From Verrucomicrobiaceae bacterium (GTDB lineage Bacteria; Verrucomicrobiota; Verrucomicrobiia; Verrucomicrobiales; Verrucomicrobiaceae): DNA of 64,000 nt. Positions 1-8,721 of the stretch are shown piece by piece. The stretch covers positions 82,129 through 146,128 of the forward strand of contig JAIXYN010000065.1 in NCBI GenBank assembly GCA_027490195.1, in the 5' to 3' direction. A program made the translations under genes and the position numbers. Under the pieces are notes generated by a model. That model did no database searches, was not told the DNA's origin, and worked only from the letters and a program-made list of their open reading frames with translations. Numbering within the stretch: position 1 is the stretch's first letter; every line of letters begins with the position of its first letter.

Positions 1-56
1 TGGAAACCTTTTTCAGGGTGCTGTGTTGTATGCCTCAACTTGCTGAAAAATCACTC

Positions 57-2579
57 ATGAAGACTCTGACCCTTTCTTTGATTTTGCTTGCTCCAGTGGC
101 CCTGCGTGCCGCTGAAGCCGCTGAGGCGGAGCATGCCGGCATGACGCCGGATCAACTGCAGTTCTTTGAGAAAAACATTCGTCCGGTGCTGGTGGAGTCC
201 TGCTACAAGTGCCACTCCGCCGAATCGTCCAAGGTCAAAGGCGGGCTCACGCTTGATACGAAACAGGCGACGCTGCTGGGCGGGGAGTCTGGGCATCCGG
301 GGGTGACGCCGGGCAACATTGCGCAGAGCAGCGTGTATGAAGCGATGACCTGGAAAAATGAGGACATGCAGATGCCGCCGAAGCAAAAGCTGCCGGACGA
401 TGTGATCGCGAACTTCAAGAAGTGGATCGAGATGGGTGCCCCGGACCCGCGTGAAAACCAGGTGGTGAATGCCAGCGGCGGCAAGCGAGTGATCGACATG
501 GAGGCAGGACGCAAGCACTGGGCGTTTCAAAAGCCGGTGAAGCAAGAGCCGCCTGCCGTGAAAACTGCTGGCTGGGCGAAGACGGAGATCGACCAGTTTG
601 TGCTCGCTGGCATCGAAGCCAACGGGTTGCGCCCCGTGCGCGATGCGGACCGGCCCACTTTGATCCGTCGTATCGCGTTTGATCTGACGGGACTGCCACC
701 GACGCCGGATGAGGTGAAGGCGTTTGTCGCGGATCAGTCGCCCGAAGCGGTGAAGCGAGTCATCGACATGTATCTCGACTCCGAACGCTATGGCGAACAC
801 TGGGCGCGGCACTGGCTGGACGTGGCGCGCTATGCGGAGAGCAGCGGCAAAGAGGTGAACGTGCTCTACCCACATGCGTGGCGCTATCGCGACTACGTCA
901 TTGAGTCGTTCAAAAAGGACAAGCCCTATGACCAGTTCCTCAAGGAGCAGATCGCTGGAGATCTGCTGAAATTCGATGGGAAACGCGACCAGGCGAACAA
1001 GATCGTGGCCACGGGCTTTCTGGCGATTGGTTCCAAAGGACACAACAACCGTGACCGCCGCCAGTTTTCGATGGATGTGGTCGATGAGCAGATAGACGCT
1101 GTGTCGCAGTCGATGCTGGGACTGACACTGGCCTGCGCACGCTGCCATGATCACAAGTTTGATCCGGTGACGCAGCGCGACTACTACGCGCTGGCGGGCA
1201 TCTTCCTGAGCAGCGAGACCTTGTTTGGCACGTATGAGCAGCTGCAGAACAACAACCCCGCAGGATTGATCGAGCTTGATCGTGAAGCCGGACAGACGGC
1301 AGCGCTGGCGAAGATTTCACCGTCCGAAGTGGCTGAACTCAAGGGCAACTACGAGCGGGCCAAGACTGCCGCTGCCGAGGCGCAAAAAGAGGTTTTCGCC
1401 ATGCGCCAGCAGGACCGCGAGAAGGCGGGTGCGGCCAGCTTCTTGCGCATCCGCGGTGCGCGTGATCGTGCGGAGGAGGTGAAGTCGGATGTGGATCTGT
1501 TCTATGAAGATGGCACGCCGCGCACGCTGGCTATGGGAGTTCTGGACCGCACCAGTCCCTCCAACAGCCCGATCCTCATCCGTGGGGACATCAAGCAGCC
1601 GGGTGATGTGGTGCCACGTGGCTTGGTGGAAGTGCTTTGCGCCAAAGGCGAGCCGCTGAACATCAGCCCGCAAAGCGGCAGCGGCAGGCTGGACCTGGCC
1701 TACTGGATTGCCTCGAAGGACAACCCTCTCACAGCACGTGTGATGGCCAACCGAGTCTGGTTGAAATTGATGGGCAGCGGCATTGTTCCGACTCCGGACA
1801 ACTTTGGTGCGATAGGTCAGAAGCCTTCCCACCCTGAGCTGCTGGACTATCTGGCGGTCACGTTCATGGAGAACGGCTGGTCTGTGAAGAAACTGATCCG
1901 TGAGATCATGATGAGCCGCGCCTACCAGATGGGATCCGGCTACGATGCGGCGAACTATGCCGTCGATCCCGACAACAAGTACCACTGGCGCATGAACCAG
2001 CGCCGGCTGGAGGCGGAGGCGATCCGTGATGCAATGCTTGCGGTGGGCGGCTCGCTGAATTTTTACCCGGTGGATGGCTCACCCGTGGCACGTGCGGGTG
2101 AAGGAAGGCAGGGCTTGATCTCGATTTTCCGTGGCGAGCTTTCGGGTAAAGCCTACACCTATCGTTCGATCTACATTCCGATCATTCGCGATCAGATTCC
2201 TGAAATGCTCTCAGTCTTTGATTATCCGGATGCGAGTCTGGTCATTGGTGACCGCGACACGACGAACGTGCCGTCTCAAAGCCTCTACCTGATGAACAAT
2301 CCGCAGGCGCAGAGCGCAGCGGATGCGTTTGCGGTACGCATCGCCAAGCACCCGGGGAATTCCGCCGAACGTCTGAGCTACGCCTACGAGCTGGCGTTTG
2401 GACGTGAACCCACGACGCAGGAGAAGGCGGCAATTAGCAATTTCTGGATGCGCTTTCCGCAGCAGATTGCGAAGGACAGAGGCACCAGCAAAGAGGCGAA
2501 GGCGCAGGCGGAGTTTGCCGCGCTGTCCGCCTTCTGTCAGAGCCTGATCGCGAGCGCCGAGTTTCGATACCTCAATTAA
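57..2579 (+). CDS. Exported DUF1549/DUF1553 protein with N-terminal cytochrome c-like domain
   Basis: About 840 residues. I start at the ATG at 57, where a signal peptide (MKTLTLSLILLAPVALRA) begins, rather than the in-frame ATG at 18. A planctomycete-type cytochrome domain follows with a CxxCH heme motif at residues 49-53. Next come DUF1549 (about 165-370, with a second CxxCH near 360-364) and DUF1553 in the C-terminal half. In Planctomycetes and Verrucomicrobia this architecture is abundant, usually paired with a DUF1501 gene, and suspected to act on complex polysaccharides in the periplasm; the biochemical role is not established. The stop lies 15 bases before the next gene, which is the usual DUF1501 partner, so the two form an operon. 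The family call is firm, the substrate unknown. Confidence 0.9.
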   Translation: MKTLTLSLILLAPVALRAAEAAEAEHAGMTPDQLQFFEKNIRPVLVESCYKCHSAESSKVKGGLTLDTKQATLLGGESGHPGVTPGNIAQSSVYEAMTWKNEDMQMPPKQKLPDDVIANFKKWIEMGAPDPRENQVVNASGGKRVIDMEAGRKHWAFQKPVKQEPPAVKTAGWAKTEIDQFVLAGIEANGLRPVRDADRPTLIRRIAFDLTGLPPTPDEVKAFVADQSPEAVKRVIDMYLDSERYGEHWARHWLDVARYAESSGKEVNVLYPHAWRYRDYVIESFKKDKPYDQFLKEQIAGDLLKFDGKRDQANKIVATGFLAIGSKGHNNRDRRQFSMDVVDEQIDAVSQSMLGLTLACARCHDHKFDPVTQRDYYALAGIFLSSETLFGTYEQLQNNNPAGLIELDREAGQTAALAKISPSEVAELKGNYERAKTAAAEAQKEVFAMRQQDREKAGAASFLRIRGARDRAEEVKSDVDLFYEDGTPRTLAMGVLDRTSPSNSPILIRGDIKQPGDVVPRGLVEVLCAKGEPLNISPQSGSGRLDLAYWIASKDNPLTARVMANRVWLKLMGSGIVPTPDNFGAIGQKPSHPELLDYLAVTFMENGWSVKKLIREIMMSRAYQMGSGYDAANYAVDPDNKYHWRMNQRRLEAEAIRDAMLAVGGSLNFYPVDGSPVARAGEGRQGLISIFRGELSGKAYTYRSIYIPIIRDQIPEMLSVFDYPDASLVIGDRDTTNVPSQSLYLMNNPQAQSAADAFAVRIAKHPGNSAERLSYAYELAFGREPTTQEKAAISNFWMRFPQQIAKDRGTSKEAKAQAEFAALSAFCQSLIASAEFRYLN

Positions 2580-2594
2580 AGCACCTCCCACATC

Positions 2595-4022
2595 ATGAAC
2601 ACGACACCCTTTTCTCGGCGCGAGTTTTTGAAGACTGGCTCAAACGGCTTCGGCTATCTGGCCTTTGCTGCTTTGGCGCAGCAGCAGGCACTGAGTGCCA
2701 ATCCGCAAACCGCCACGGGGCCACTGGCACCGAAAGCAGCGCATTTCGCGCCACGTGCGAAGCATGTGATCTTTCTCTGCATGCAGGGCGCTCCGTCGCA
2801 TGTGGACACGTTTGACTACAAACCGAAGCTGATCGCGGACAACGGGAAGGGGGCGCCCTCGGCGGCCGGGCGCTACGGCACGGCGAAGCTGATGGCTTCA
2901 CCGTGGAAGTTCAACCGGCAGGGCAAGAGCGGATTGTACATCTCGGAGCTGTTTCCGAATCTGGGCAAGCATGCGGATGAGATGTGCATCCTGAATTCGA
3001 TGTCCACGGATCTGCCAGCGCATCCGCAGGCTTTTTCCCAGCTCCACACCGGCACGACGCAGTTTGTGCGCCCGTCGCTGGGATCGTGGGCACTTTATGG
3101 TCTTGGCACCATGAATGAAAACCTGCCGGGATTCATCACAATCAATCCACCGGGCAATGCGACACGCACTTATGGCAGCGCCTTTTTGCCTGCCATTTAT
3201 CAAGGCACCAAGATCGGGGGCAACGGTTTGCCCGGTGGTGGAGTAGGACGGCGGGGAGGCGGCATGGACCAGCAGGCCACGGTGGCGAACATCAAGAACA
3301 GCCGCTACACGACTGAGGCACAGCGCACGCAGCTGGATCTGGTGCAGGCGCTCAACAAATCCCGCATGCAGCAGGATGGTGGTGTCAGCGCTGAAGTGGA
3401 AGGCGTGATCGAGTCGTATGAACTCGCTTTTCGCATGCAGGCTGAGGTGCCGAAGGTGATGGATTTGAGCAAGGAAACAGCGGCAACCAAGGCACTTTAC
3501 GGCATTGATGAGCAGGAAACGGATGCCTTTGGCAGGCAGTGCCTAATGGCGCGCAAGTTTGTGGAGGCCGGCGTGCGTTTCATCGAACTCACGAATGGCA
3601 ACTGGGACCAGCATTTCAATTTGAAGGCCTCACTGGAACGCAACACCGGGGCGATCGACAAGCCCATCGCGGGTTTGCTCACCGATCTCAAGCAGCGCGG
3701 ACTGCTCAAAGACACGCTGATCATCTGGGGTGGGGAATTTGGCCGTACGCCACATAGTCAGGGCGAAGACGGGCGCGATCACAACAACAAGGGCTTCTCC
3801 ATGTGGATGGCCGGCGGCGGGGTCAAAGGCGGCATGAACTACGGAATGACGGATGACTACGGCTACGAAGCGGTGCAGAACAAGATGCACATCCACGACT
3901 GGCACGCGACGGTGCTGGCGCTGATGGGGCTTGATCACGAACGCCTCACCTTCCGTTATGCAGGCCGCGATTTCCGTCTCACGGACGTTTATGGCACGGT
4001 GGCGAAGGAGATCATGGCATGA
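2595..4022 (+). CDS. DUF1501 sulfatase-like protein, Tat-exported
   Basis: 475 residues, starting 15 bases after the DUF1549/DUF1553 gene and so co-transcribed with it. The N-terminus has a twin-arginine motif (SRREFLK, residues 7-13) followed by a short hydrophobic stretch, which indicates Tat export of a folded protein. The body matches the DUF1501 family, an alkaline-phosphatase/sulfatase-fold group: HVIFLCMQGAPSHVDTFDYK near 55-75, and a late segment around IIWGGEFGRTPHSQG with a following GRDHN. Substrate and reaction are not known for the family. It almost always neighbours DUF1549/DUF1553 cytochrome proteins, as here. Length and both termini look complete. Confidence 0.9.
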   Translation: MNTTPFSRREFLKTGSNGFGYLAFAALAQQQALSANPQTATGPLAPKAAHFAPRAKHVIFLCMQGAPSHVDTFDYKPKLIADNGKGAPSAAGRYGTAKLMASPWKFNRQGKSGLYISELFPNLGKHADEMCILNSMSTDLPAHPQAFSQLHTGTTQFVRPSLGSWALYGLGTMNENLPGFITINPPGNATRTYGSAFLPAIYQGTKIGGNGLPGGGVGRRGGGMDQQATVANIKNSRYTTEAQRTQLDLVQALNKSRMQQDGGVSAEVEGVIESYELAFRMQAEVPKVMDLSKETAATKALYGIDEQETDAFGRQCLMARKFVEAGVRFIELTNGNWDQHFNLKASLERNTGAIDKPIAGLLTDLKQRGLLKDTLIIWGGEFGRTPHSQGEDGRDHNNKGFSMWMAGGGVKGGMNYGMTDDYGYEAVQNKMHIHDWHATVLALMGLDHERLTFRYAGRDFRLTDVYGTVAKEIMA

Positions 4023-4078
4023 GCGAATTGTCCTCCTGTGTGACGCATGCGTTGCATCTGGCGTGATTCGTCTTATCA

Positions 4079-5620
4079 ATGGCTCTGAAAATGGGAAACA
4101 GCGCCTCAGCACCCGCCGTAAAGTTGTCCTCCAGCCAAGTGCTGGATGCTGCCTCCAGCAGTGCGATTGATCCGGAGACGATGGTTCGCATCGAGGCGAT
4201 TATAGCGACAGAGCTGCCCGAAGAACTGCGCTCAAGCGCCAAAGGCCTGCTGCGTGCGGTGGCCGGCAAAGTCGCCGTGCCAGGGCATTTTGATGCGTTC
4301 TGCTGTCAGGCATTTTCAAAGCCGGAGTGGGCTGCGGCGGGCAGTCTGCTGATTGCGGAAATGTTTGAGCAGGACGAGGACCAGCTCGCAGAACTCGCGC
4401 GCATTCCTGACCTGGTCATTGAAATGGGCAGCGGCGAGGTCAACGTGACCTGCATGGTGGCGTCCCGGTGGGCCGCCCGTGGGGAGACGCACCGCCTCTC
4501 AAGACTCGCAGATGCCATCGTTGCATCGCATGCCTCCAGAAATGCTTGTGCCGTTGACGTTATGCTGGCCCTGGCCGCCACACTGGCGGTGACGCGATTT
4601 TCGCGCGCAGAGCAGTTGTACAATGCCGCCCTGCCACTGGCTGGAGATGAACATCAGGAGGCGCTGGCTGACGCCCGGCGCTGGCTGGCTGCCGGGCGCG
4701 TCGTGTGCAGTGCGGTGCAGGATGAACGTGACTTCTGGGACCTGAGGCTGCGCAAACCCAAGACGGCCTGGACTTGGCGGAGCAAGGCCGAACGTGAGGC
4801 GCTGGATCATTTGTCCGAGTGCCTGAAAACAGACATGGAAGGCGCGGATTTGTACCAGGCGGTGCTGCCCGAATACTGGTGGGAGCTGGCGATGAAATTT
4901 GCGCAGCAGCAGGAAAAGCTTGAGCTGAAGACTCAAAAGCTGGCGACTGTGAAAAGCGAAAACGCTGTGACTCCCAGGGCCCAGCCTGAGCCGTTTGCAG
5001 CACCTGACCGAGCAGTCAGAAGTATTCCCATTCATCATAAGTCCGTTCCAGTTGCACGATTTATTTTGGGCTGGGTTTGTGGCACAGCCTTGACGGCGCT
5101 TTCGATCCTTGTGCTGCCGCCGGAGTTTGTGAAAAGCGTTCAGTCCATGTTTCGAACAACTGCGGGACAGGCTGCTGAAATGGAGGCGGTGAGGAAGGAT
5201 GCCTTGCAAAAGAAAGCTGCTGAGATGGTGAACTTTAAGGCGCAGCACGCCATGGCAATGACGGGCGGATGGAAGGAAAACGAGAAGATGCTCTCCGGAC
5301 AGAGCCAGGAATTGCCGTTTGAGAGCCAGCAGTACATGAATCTGCTGGTCTGGCTCCATTTAGATCCGCCCAAGAATGACGAGGTACGCCAGCATGTTTG
5401 TCATTTGCTGGTCGAACGGGTGAAAGGGAATGCGATCACACTCTGGGAGGTGTTGTCTTATCCAGGTTCTGCGAATGCTAAAGAGATTCAAATTGCGGCT
5501 CGCAACGCGCTCATGGATGAGGCTTATCAATGGAGCGATGATGAGAAAAAGCGCCTGAGTGCGATTGCTGGGAGCAGCACTGCTAGTCAATCCATGCCGA
5601 TAGTCGGGAATAAAAGATGA
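4079..5620 (+). CDS. Uncharacterised one-TM protein upstream of the tubulin locus
   Basis: 513 residues; I recognise no family. The first 290 residues are helical and alanine-rich, with stretches that look like degenerate TPR/HEAT-type helices (around 85-215). A Lys/Gln-rich coiled segment follows at about 275-295 and a single transmembrane helix at about 326-346, then a charged helical C-terminal region of about 165 residues. There is no signal peptide, so the N-terminal half is probably cytoplasmic. No clear Shine-Dalgarno precedes the ATG at 4079; a second in-frame ATG lies at 4091. It sits 56 bases after the DUF1501 gene and 280 AT-rich bases before the pseudokinase gene. Its position before btubAB suggests, but does not prove, a link to the tubulin system. 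Confidence 0.65.
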   Translation: MALKMGNSASAPAVKLSSSQVLDAASSSAIDPETMVRIEAIIATELPEELRSSAKGLLRAVAGKVAVPGHFDAFCCQAFSKPEWAAAGSLLIAEMFEQDEDQLAELARIPDLVIEMGSGEVNVTCMVASRWAARGETHRLSRLADAIVASHASRNACAVDVMLALAATLAVTRFSRAEQLYNAALPLAGDEHQEALADARRWLAAGRVVCSAVQDERDFWDLRLRKPKTAWTWRSKAEREALDHLSECLKTDMEGADLYQAVLPEYWWELAMKFAQQQEKLELKTQKLATVKSENAVTPRAQPEPFAAPDRAVRSIPIHHKSVPVARFILGWVCGTALTALSILVLPPEFVKSVQSMFRTTAGQAAEMEAVRKDALQKKAAEMVNFKAQHAMAMTGGWKENEKMLSGQSQELPFESQQYMNLLVWLHLDPPKNDEVRQHVCHLLVERVKGNAITLWEVLSYPGSANAKEIQIAARNALMDEAYQWSDDEKKRLSAIAGSSTASQSMPIVGNKR

Positions 5621-5797
5621 AACTTTATGCTTGGCTCAAAACTGAGTTTCAGACATGCTTGATTTCATTTTTATGAGATCACATGTTCTCTTTTGAGCTA
5701 ATGGCGATTCTCCACGGTAAGCTATGTTTTTTATGGTTTGATCTGTAAGGAATGGTTTATTAACCGCATAAAATTACCAGATTTTTTAGAATAAACT

Positions 5798-5826
5798 TTG
5801 CAATTTTGAGCCACAACCCTTATAAA
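5798..5826 (+). promoter_or_regulatory. Sigma70-like promoter of the pseudokinase gene
   Basis: TTGCAA at 5798-5803 and TATAAA at 5821-5826 are separated by exactly 17 bases, inside a markedly AT-rich 280-base gap (5621-5900). Expected transcription start is near 5833, giving a leader of about 68 bases before the ATG at 5901. I see no other feature in the gap and no strong Shine-Dalgarno. Motif quality is good but no experiment supports it. Confidence 0.5.
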
Positions 5827-5900
5827 TGAGGTATAAATGTGAGTTCACACAGCAAGTCTCTGGTTGGCGTGATCTTCATTGAATGGTTCATTAACTTGTT

Positions 5901-8456
5901 ATGATTGAAGAGCTTCAGCAATTTGGCAGCTTGTCCGTGGCGCACCGAACCGGTGGTGCACCGGTCGAGTTGGTGCGTTCCAAAGATGAGGTAGTTTTTC
6001 TGGCCTTCGACAATCGGATTCATCGGCTGGTGGAATTGCATGTCCTGCGCGGAGGCAGCACACTCGATGCGGCGATGAAGAGATCGGCCTTTGACCGTGC
6101 ACGTCAGGCTTCGGAAATACGCGGGCATGCTTTCATGCGCATTTTGGAAGTGGGTGAAGATCAAGGGCTGGTCTATTACACAAGCAATCTCAACGACGGT
6201 GAGTTCGTGGAGAACTACATCAGAAGGCGCGGAGCGGTGGTGCCTGCGACGTCGCTGGCGCTGGTTTATCAGCTGCTGGATGACCTGCTGCAGTTGCAAG
6301 GATTTCAACGTCTGGTTTCGCGCATGCACTTGGACCGCGTGCTGGTCACCACTTTGGAGGACACGTTCCTGCAACTTCGTGTGTTTGATTACGGCCTTTC
6401 GCAACTTGATGCAGGGTCCGAGGCGCAAAGTGGTGCAAGGTTGGTAGTGGAGGCATGCCGCTTGATTTTCCTGCTGCTGACCGGGCAGCCCTACGCAGGT
6501 GAAAATCCGGACCGGTTTCCTGCATTAACGCAACTGCCGATGGGCTTGCGCACAGCGGTCAGAGCTGCTCTTGCCGATCCTGAGAATGCACCATCATCGA
6601 TCGAAAAGCTGCGTGATGACGTGCGCGAGGCATTCAGCGCCCTTTCGAGCAACATCAAGGCGCGCAACTTCCGCAAACACTTGGTGGTGAGCTCCTCGCT
6701 GCTGCCACAATCTCAGCTTCAGGAACTGCTGCTCGAAGATGTGCCGGTCGAAACCATTCTTGGAACGCGGTTTCGCGTGGAGGATGCGGATCACGCCCGG
6801 CGCTATCCCTTTTCCATTCCTGCCATCAACACGAAGCTGGAGCAGCCAGTCACGGTACACCTGCTGCCGCCTTCGAGAATTGTGGACAAATCCCGCTACG
6901 AAGCGGTGCCATTGCAGATGTGGCGTTTCAATCCTGAACGTCACCCGAACATCCTGCGTTCCTTGAGCCTTTGGGAAAGTCCTGACTGGACGTTCCTGAC
7001 CGAAGAGCGGGAGCCTGGCTTTGCCCTCAGCCGACTCATGGCGGAGCGCATCACGCTGAATCCTGCAGAGGTGACGGTGCTGATGCGGCAGATCCGCGCT
7101 GGGCTTGATCAGGCGGTGGAATGTGGCGTGCAGCGTGTTGATTTGCACCCTTCCAACATCCTGCTGCGGGTGGGGAAAAATGGTCCGCTGCTTGCGCGTG
7201 AACTCGAACGGCTGATGCAGAAGCGCCTGGACGCTTGGCCATCATTTGTGGTGAAGCTGCGTCCGCACATGACGATGCGCAGTCTTTACGAGCCGTTGCT
7301 GGTTGACATGGACCTTGTCGAAGGACAGCAGCAAGAGGAGCATTTGCAGAATCGTGATTTCCGGCACCGCTCCTTTGTGGCGCTTGCAGGCTATTTACTG
7401 ACAGGGGAGCGTCAGAGTGGCGGCGTGCCGCAGTTTCCTGAATCCATCCCTGAGGCGGCTGCCGCCTATGTGCGTGAATGCCTTGAAATGATTCGTCGTG
7501 CAGGCAAGACCCCAAGTCCGGGTGACTTCATCGACAAGTTCGAGGGGTTGCTTTCTGCACCGACGGTTGATCTTGCCACACGCTTGCGTGGCAGCAATGT
7601 GGTGGCGGTCGAAGCGATGGAAAGCGTCGGTTCCGTTTCCGACTTTGACGAAGATTGGAATGCGAATGAGGCCTCCGCCGGAACTTTTGAGGAGGAGCCC
7701 ATATCCCCCATCAAGCGTGGGATCAAGACGCATGACTTCAATCCTCTGCACCAGCAAAAGCGCACTCTGCCATGGGGAGCCATTGCGGCGGTTGCCGTGG
7801 TGCTGCTGGGCATTGGCGCTTGGATTTTCATGGGAGGCAAGGAGAAGCCTGGGGCCGTAGCGCAGGCAGTGGTTTCCTCTGCTGAAGCTGAAGGGCCTGC
7901 TGCCAGTAAAAATGAGGTGACGGTGGCGGTCGTGACGGCTGTCCCGAGCAAGCCGGTTCCGGCTAAGCTCGAAGCAGTCAAGCCGAAGCCCGCACCTGAA
8001 AAGCAGGTTGCGGCTATGCAAGAGGCGGTGCCGAATACATCCATCAAACCAGCGCCTGCAGTGGTAGAAGCAGCGACGAATCCTCCTGCCAAACCAGCGC
8101 CTTCAGTGGTGGCGGCGGTGACAGATGCTCCTGCTCCGCCACCAAGTGTGCCTGTCCAGGTGAATGAAGTGAAGCCAATGACAAGGCCTGTGGCTGAACA
8201 GCCCGCTGAGGCTTCGCCGAAAACAGCGGCGGTGACAGCTGCCGCCACCACTCCACCGGCAGCCACTCCGCCAACCTCTCCAGCGACTGCTGAAAAGCAG
8301 CCTGAGAAAGCGCCTATCACCATTCGTCGTGCCATTGTTCCTTCCAAAGAGGAGATCGACCGAATGAAACAGGGACAGGTGGAAAGCAGGACAGGGGCGA
8401 TGCCTGACTTCTCCACAGCCTCACCATTGCCGCCCAAACGCAAGGACACACCGTGA
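5901..8456 (+). CDS. Tandem pseudokinase one-TM protein upstream of btubA
   Basis: 851 residues. Residues 1-250 and about 285-555 each resemble a Ser/Thr kinase fold with lost catalytic residues. In domain 1 the beta3 lysine position reads VELHVL (His47), the HRD loop reads SRMHLDR (140-146) and DFG reads DYG (163-165). In domain 2 the beta3 position reads VTVHLL (His320), HPNIL (348-352) is kept, and the catalytic loop reads RVDLHPSNILL (412-422), keeping Asp414 and Asn419. A transmembrane helix at about 624-645 is followed by some 200 residues rich in Pro, Ala and Val. This is the layout of membrane Ser/Thr kinases, with the kinase part presumably cytoplasmic. The gene runs directly into the btub operon (265-base gap). 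A scaffold or sensor role is inference. Confidence 0.7.
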   Translation: MIEELQQFGSLSVAHRTGGAPVELVRSKDEVVFLAFDNRIHRLVELHVLRGGSTLDAAMKRSAFDRARQASEIRGHAFMRILEVGEDQGLVYYTSNLNDGEFVENYIRRRGAVVPATSLALVYQLLDDLLQLQGFQRLVSRMHLDRVLVTTLEDTFLQLRVFDYGLSQLDAGSEAQSGARLVVEACRLIFLLLTGQPYAGENPDRFPALTQLPMGLRTAVRAALADPENAPSSIEKLRDDVREAFSALSSNIKARNFRKHLVVSSSLLPQSQLQELLLEDVPVETILGTRFRVEDADHARRYPFSIPAINTKLEQPVTVHLLPPSRIVDKSRYEAVPLQMWRFNPERHPNILRSLSLWESPDWTFLTEEREPGFALSRLMAERITLNPAEVTVLMRQIRAGLDQAVECGVQRVDLHPSNILLRVGKNGPLLARELERLMQKRLDAWPSFVVKLRPHMTMRSLYEPLLVDMDLVEGQQQEEHLQNRDFRHRSFVALAGYLLTGERQSGGVPQFPESIPEAAAAYVRECLEMIRRAGKTPSPGDFIDKFEGLLSAPTVDLATRLRGSNVVAVEAMESVGSVSDFDEDWNANEASAGTFEEEPISPIKRGIKTHDFNPLHQQKRTLPWGAIAAVAVVLLGIGAWIFMGGKEKPGAVAQAVVSSAEAEGPAASKNEVTVAVVTAVPSKPVPAKLEAVKPKPAPEKQVAAMQEAVPNTSIKPAPAVVEAATNPPAKPAPSVVAAVTDAPAPPPSVPVQVNEVKPMTRPVAEQPAEASPKTAAVTAAATTPPAATPPTSPATAEKQPEKAPITIRRAIVPSKEEIDRMKQGQVESRTGAMPDFSTASPLPPKRKDTP

Positions 8457-8529
8457 TCCCAGTCATCGACCGCATTTCAATATTGCAGCCATTTCGGCGA
8501 GGGATTCCTCACGAAAGAACGGAATTTGC

Positions 8530-8559
8530 TTGGACTCCCGTCGCACTCACAGGTAAAAC
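8530..8559 (+). promoter_or_regulatory. Possible weak promoter for the btub operon
   Basis: TTGGAC at 8530-8535 and TAAAAC at 8554-8559 with an 18-base spacer, inside the 265-base gap between the pseudokinase gene and btubA. The -10 matches consensus in four of six positions. It would give a leader of about 155 bases. Other starts, or read-through from the pseudokinase gene, are equally possible. Confidence 0.25.
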
Positions 8560-8710
8560 TACCTTTAGTGGAGATGAGTTCCGCAAACAATGCCGCTTTG
8601 ATCGCGAAGTCCGGGGCATACCGGATCAGGATCACCGGCAAGGTGTGGCAGGTGGCGTCTTCCCCATTCAATTGCAGGCAATACACATCACATTAGAAAC
8701 CGCGAAAATT

Positions 8711-8717
8711 AGGAGAG
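8711..8717 (+). promoter_or_regulatory. Shine-Dalgarno of btubA
   Basis: AGGAGAG ends four bases before the ATG at 8722. Strong ribosome binding sites are uncommon in this window, so this one fixes the btubA start and suggests high expression. Confidence 0.75.
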
Positions 8718-8721
8718 ACTG

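Noticed and set aside
51..1154. 367-residue frame on the minus strand opposite the DUF1549 gene
   Set aside because: Composition is the mirror of the real gene (His/Arg/Leu-rich), a usual shadow in GC-rich DNA.
5820..6428. 202-residue minus-strand frame reaching into the promoter region of the pseudokinase gene
   Set aside because: Overlaps the convincing pseudokinase N-terminus and the promoter, with no motif of any family.
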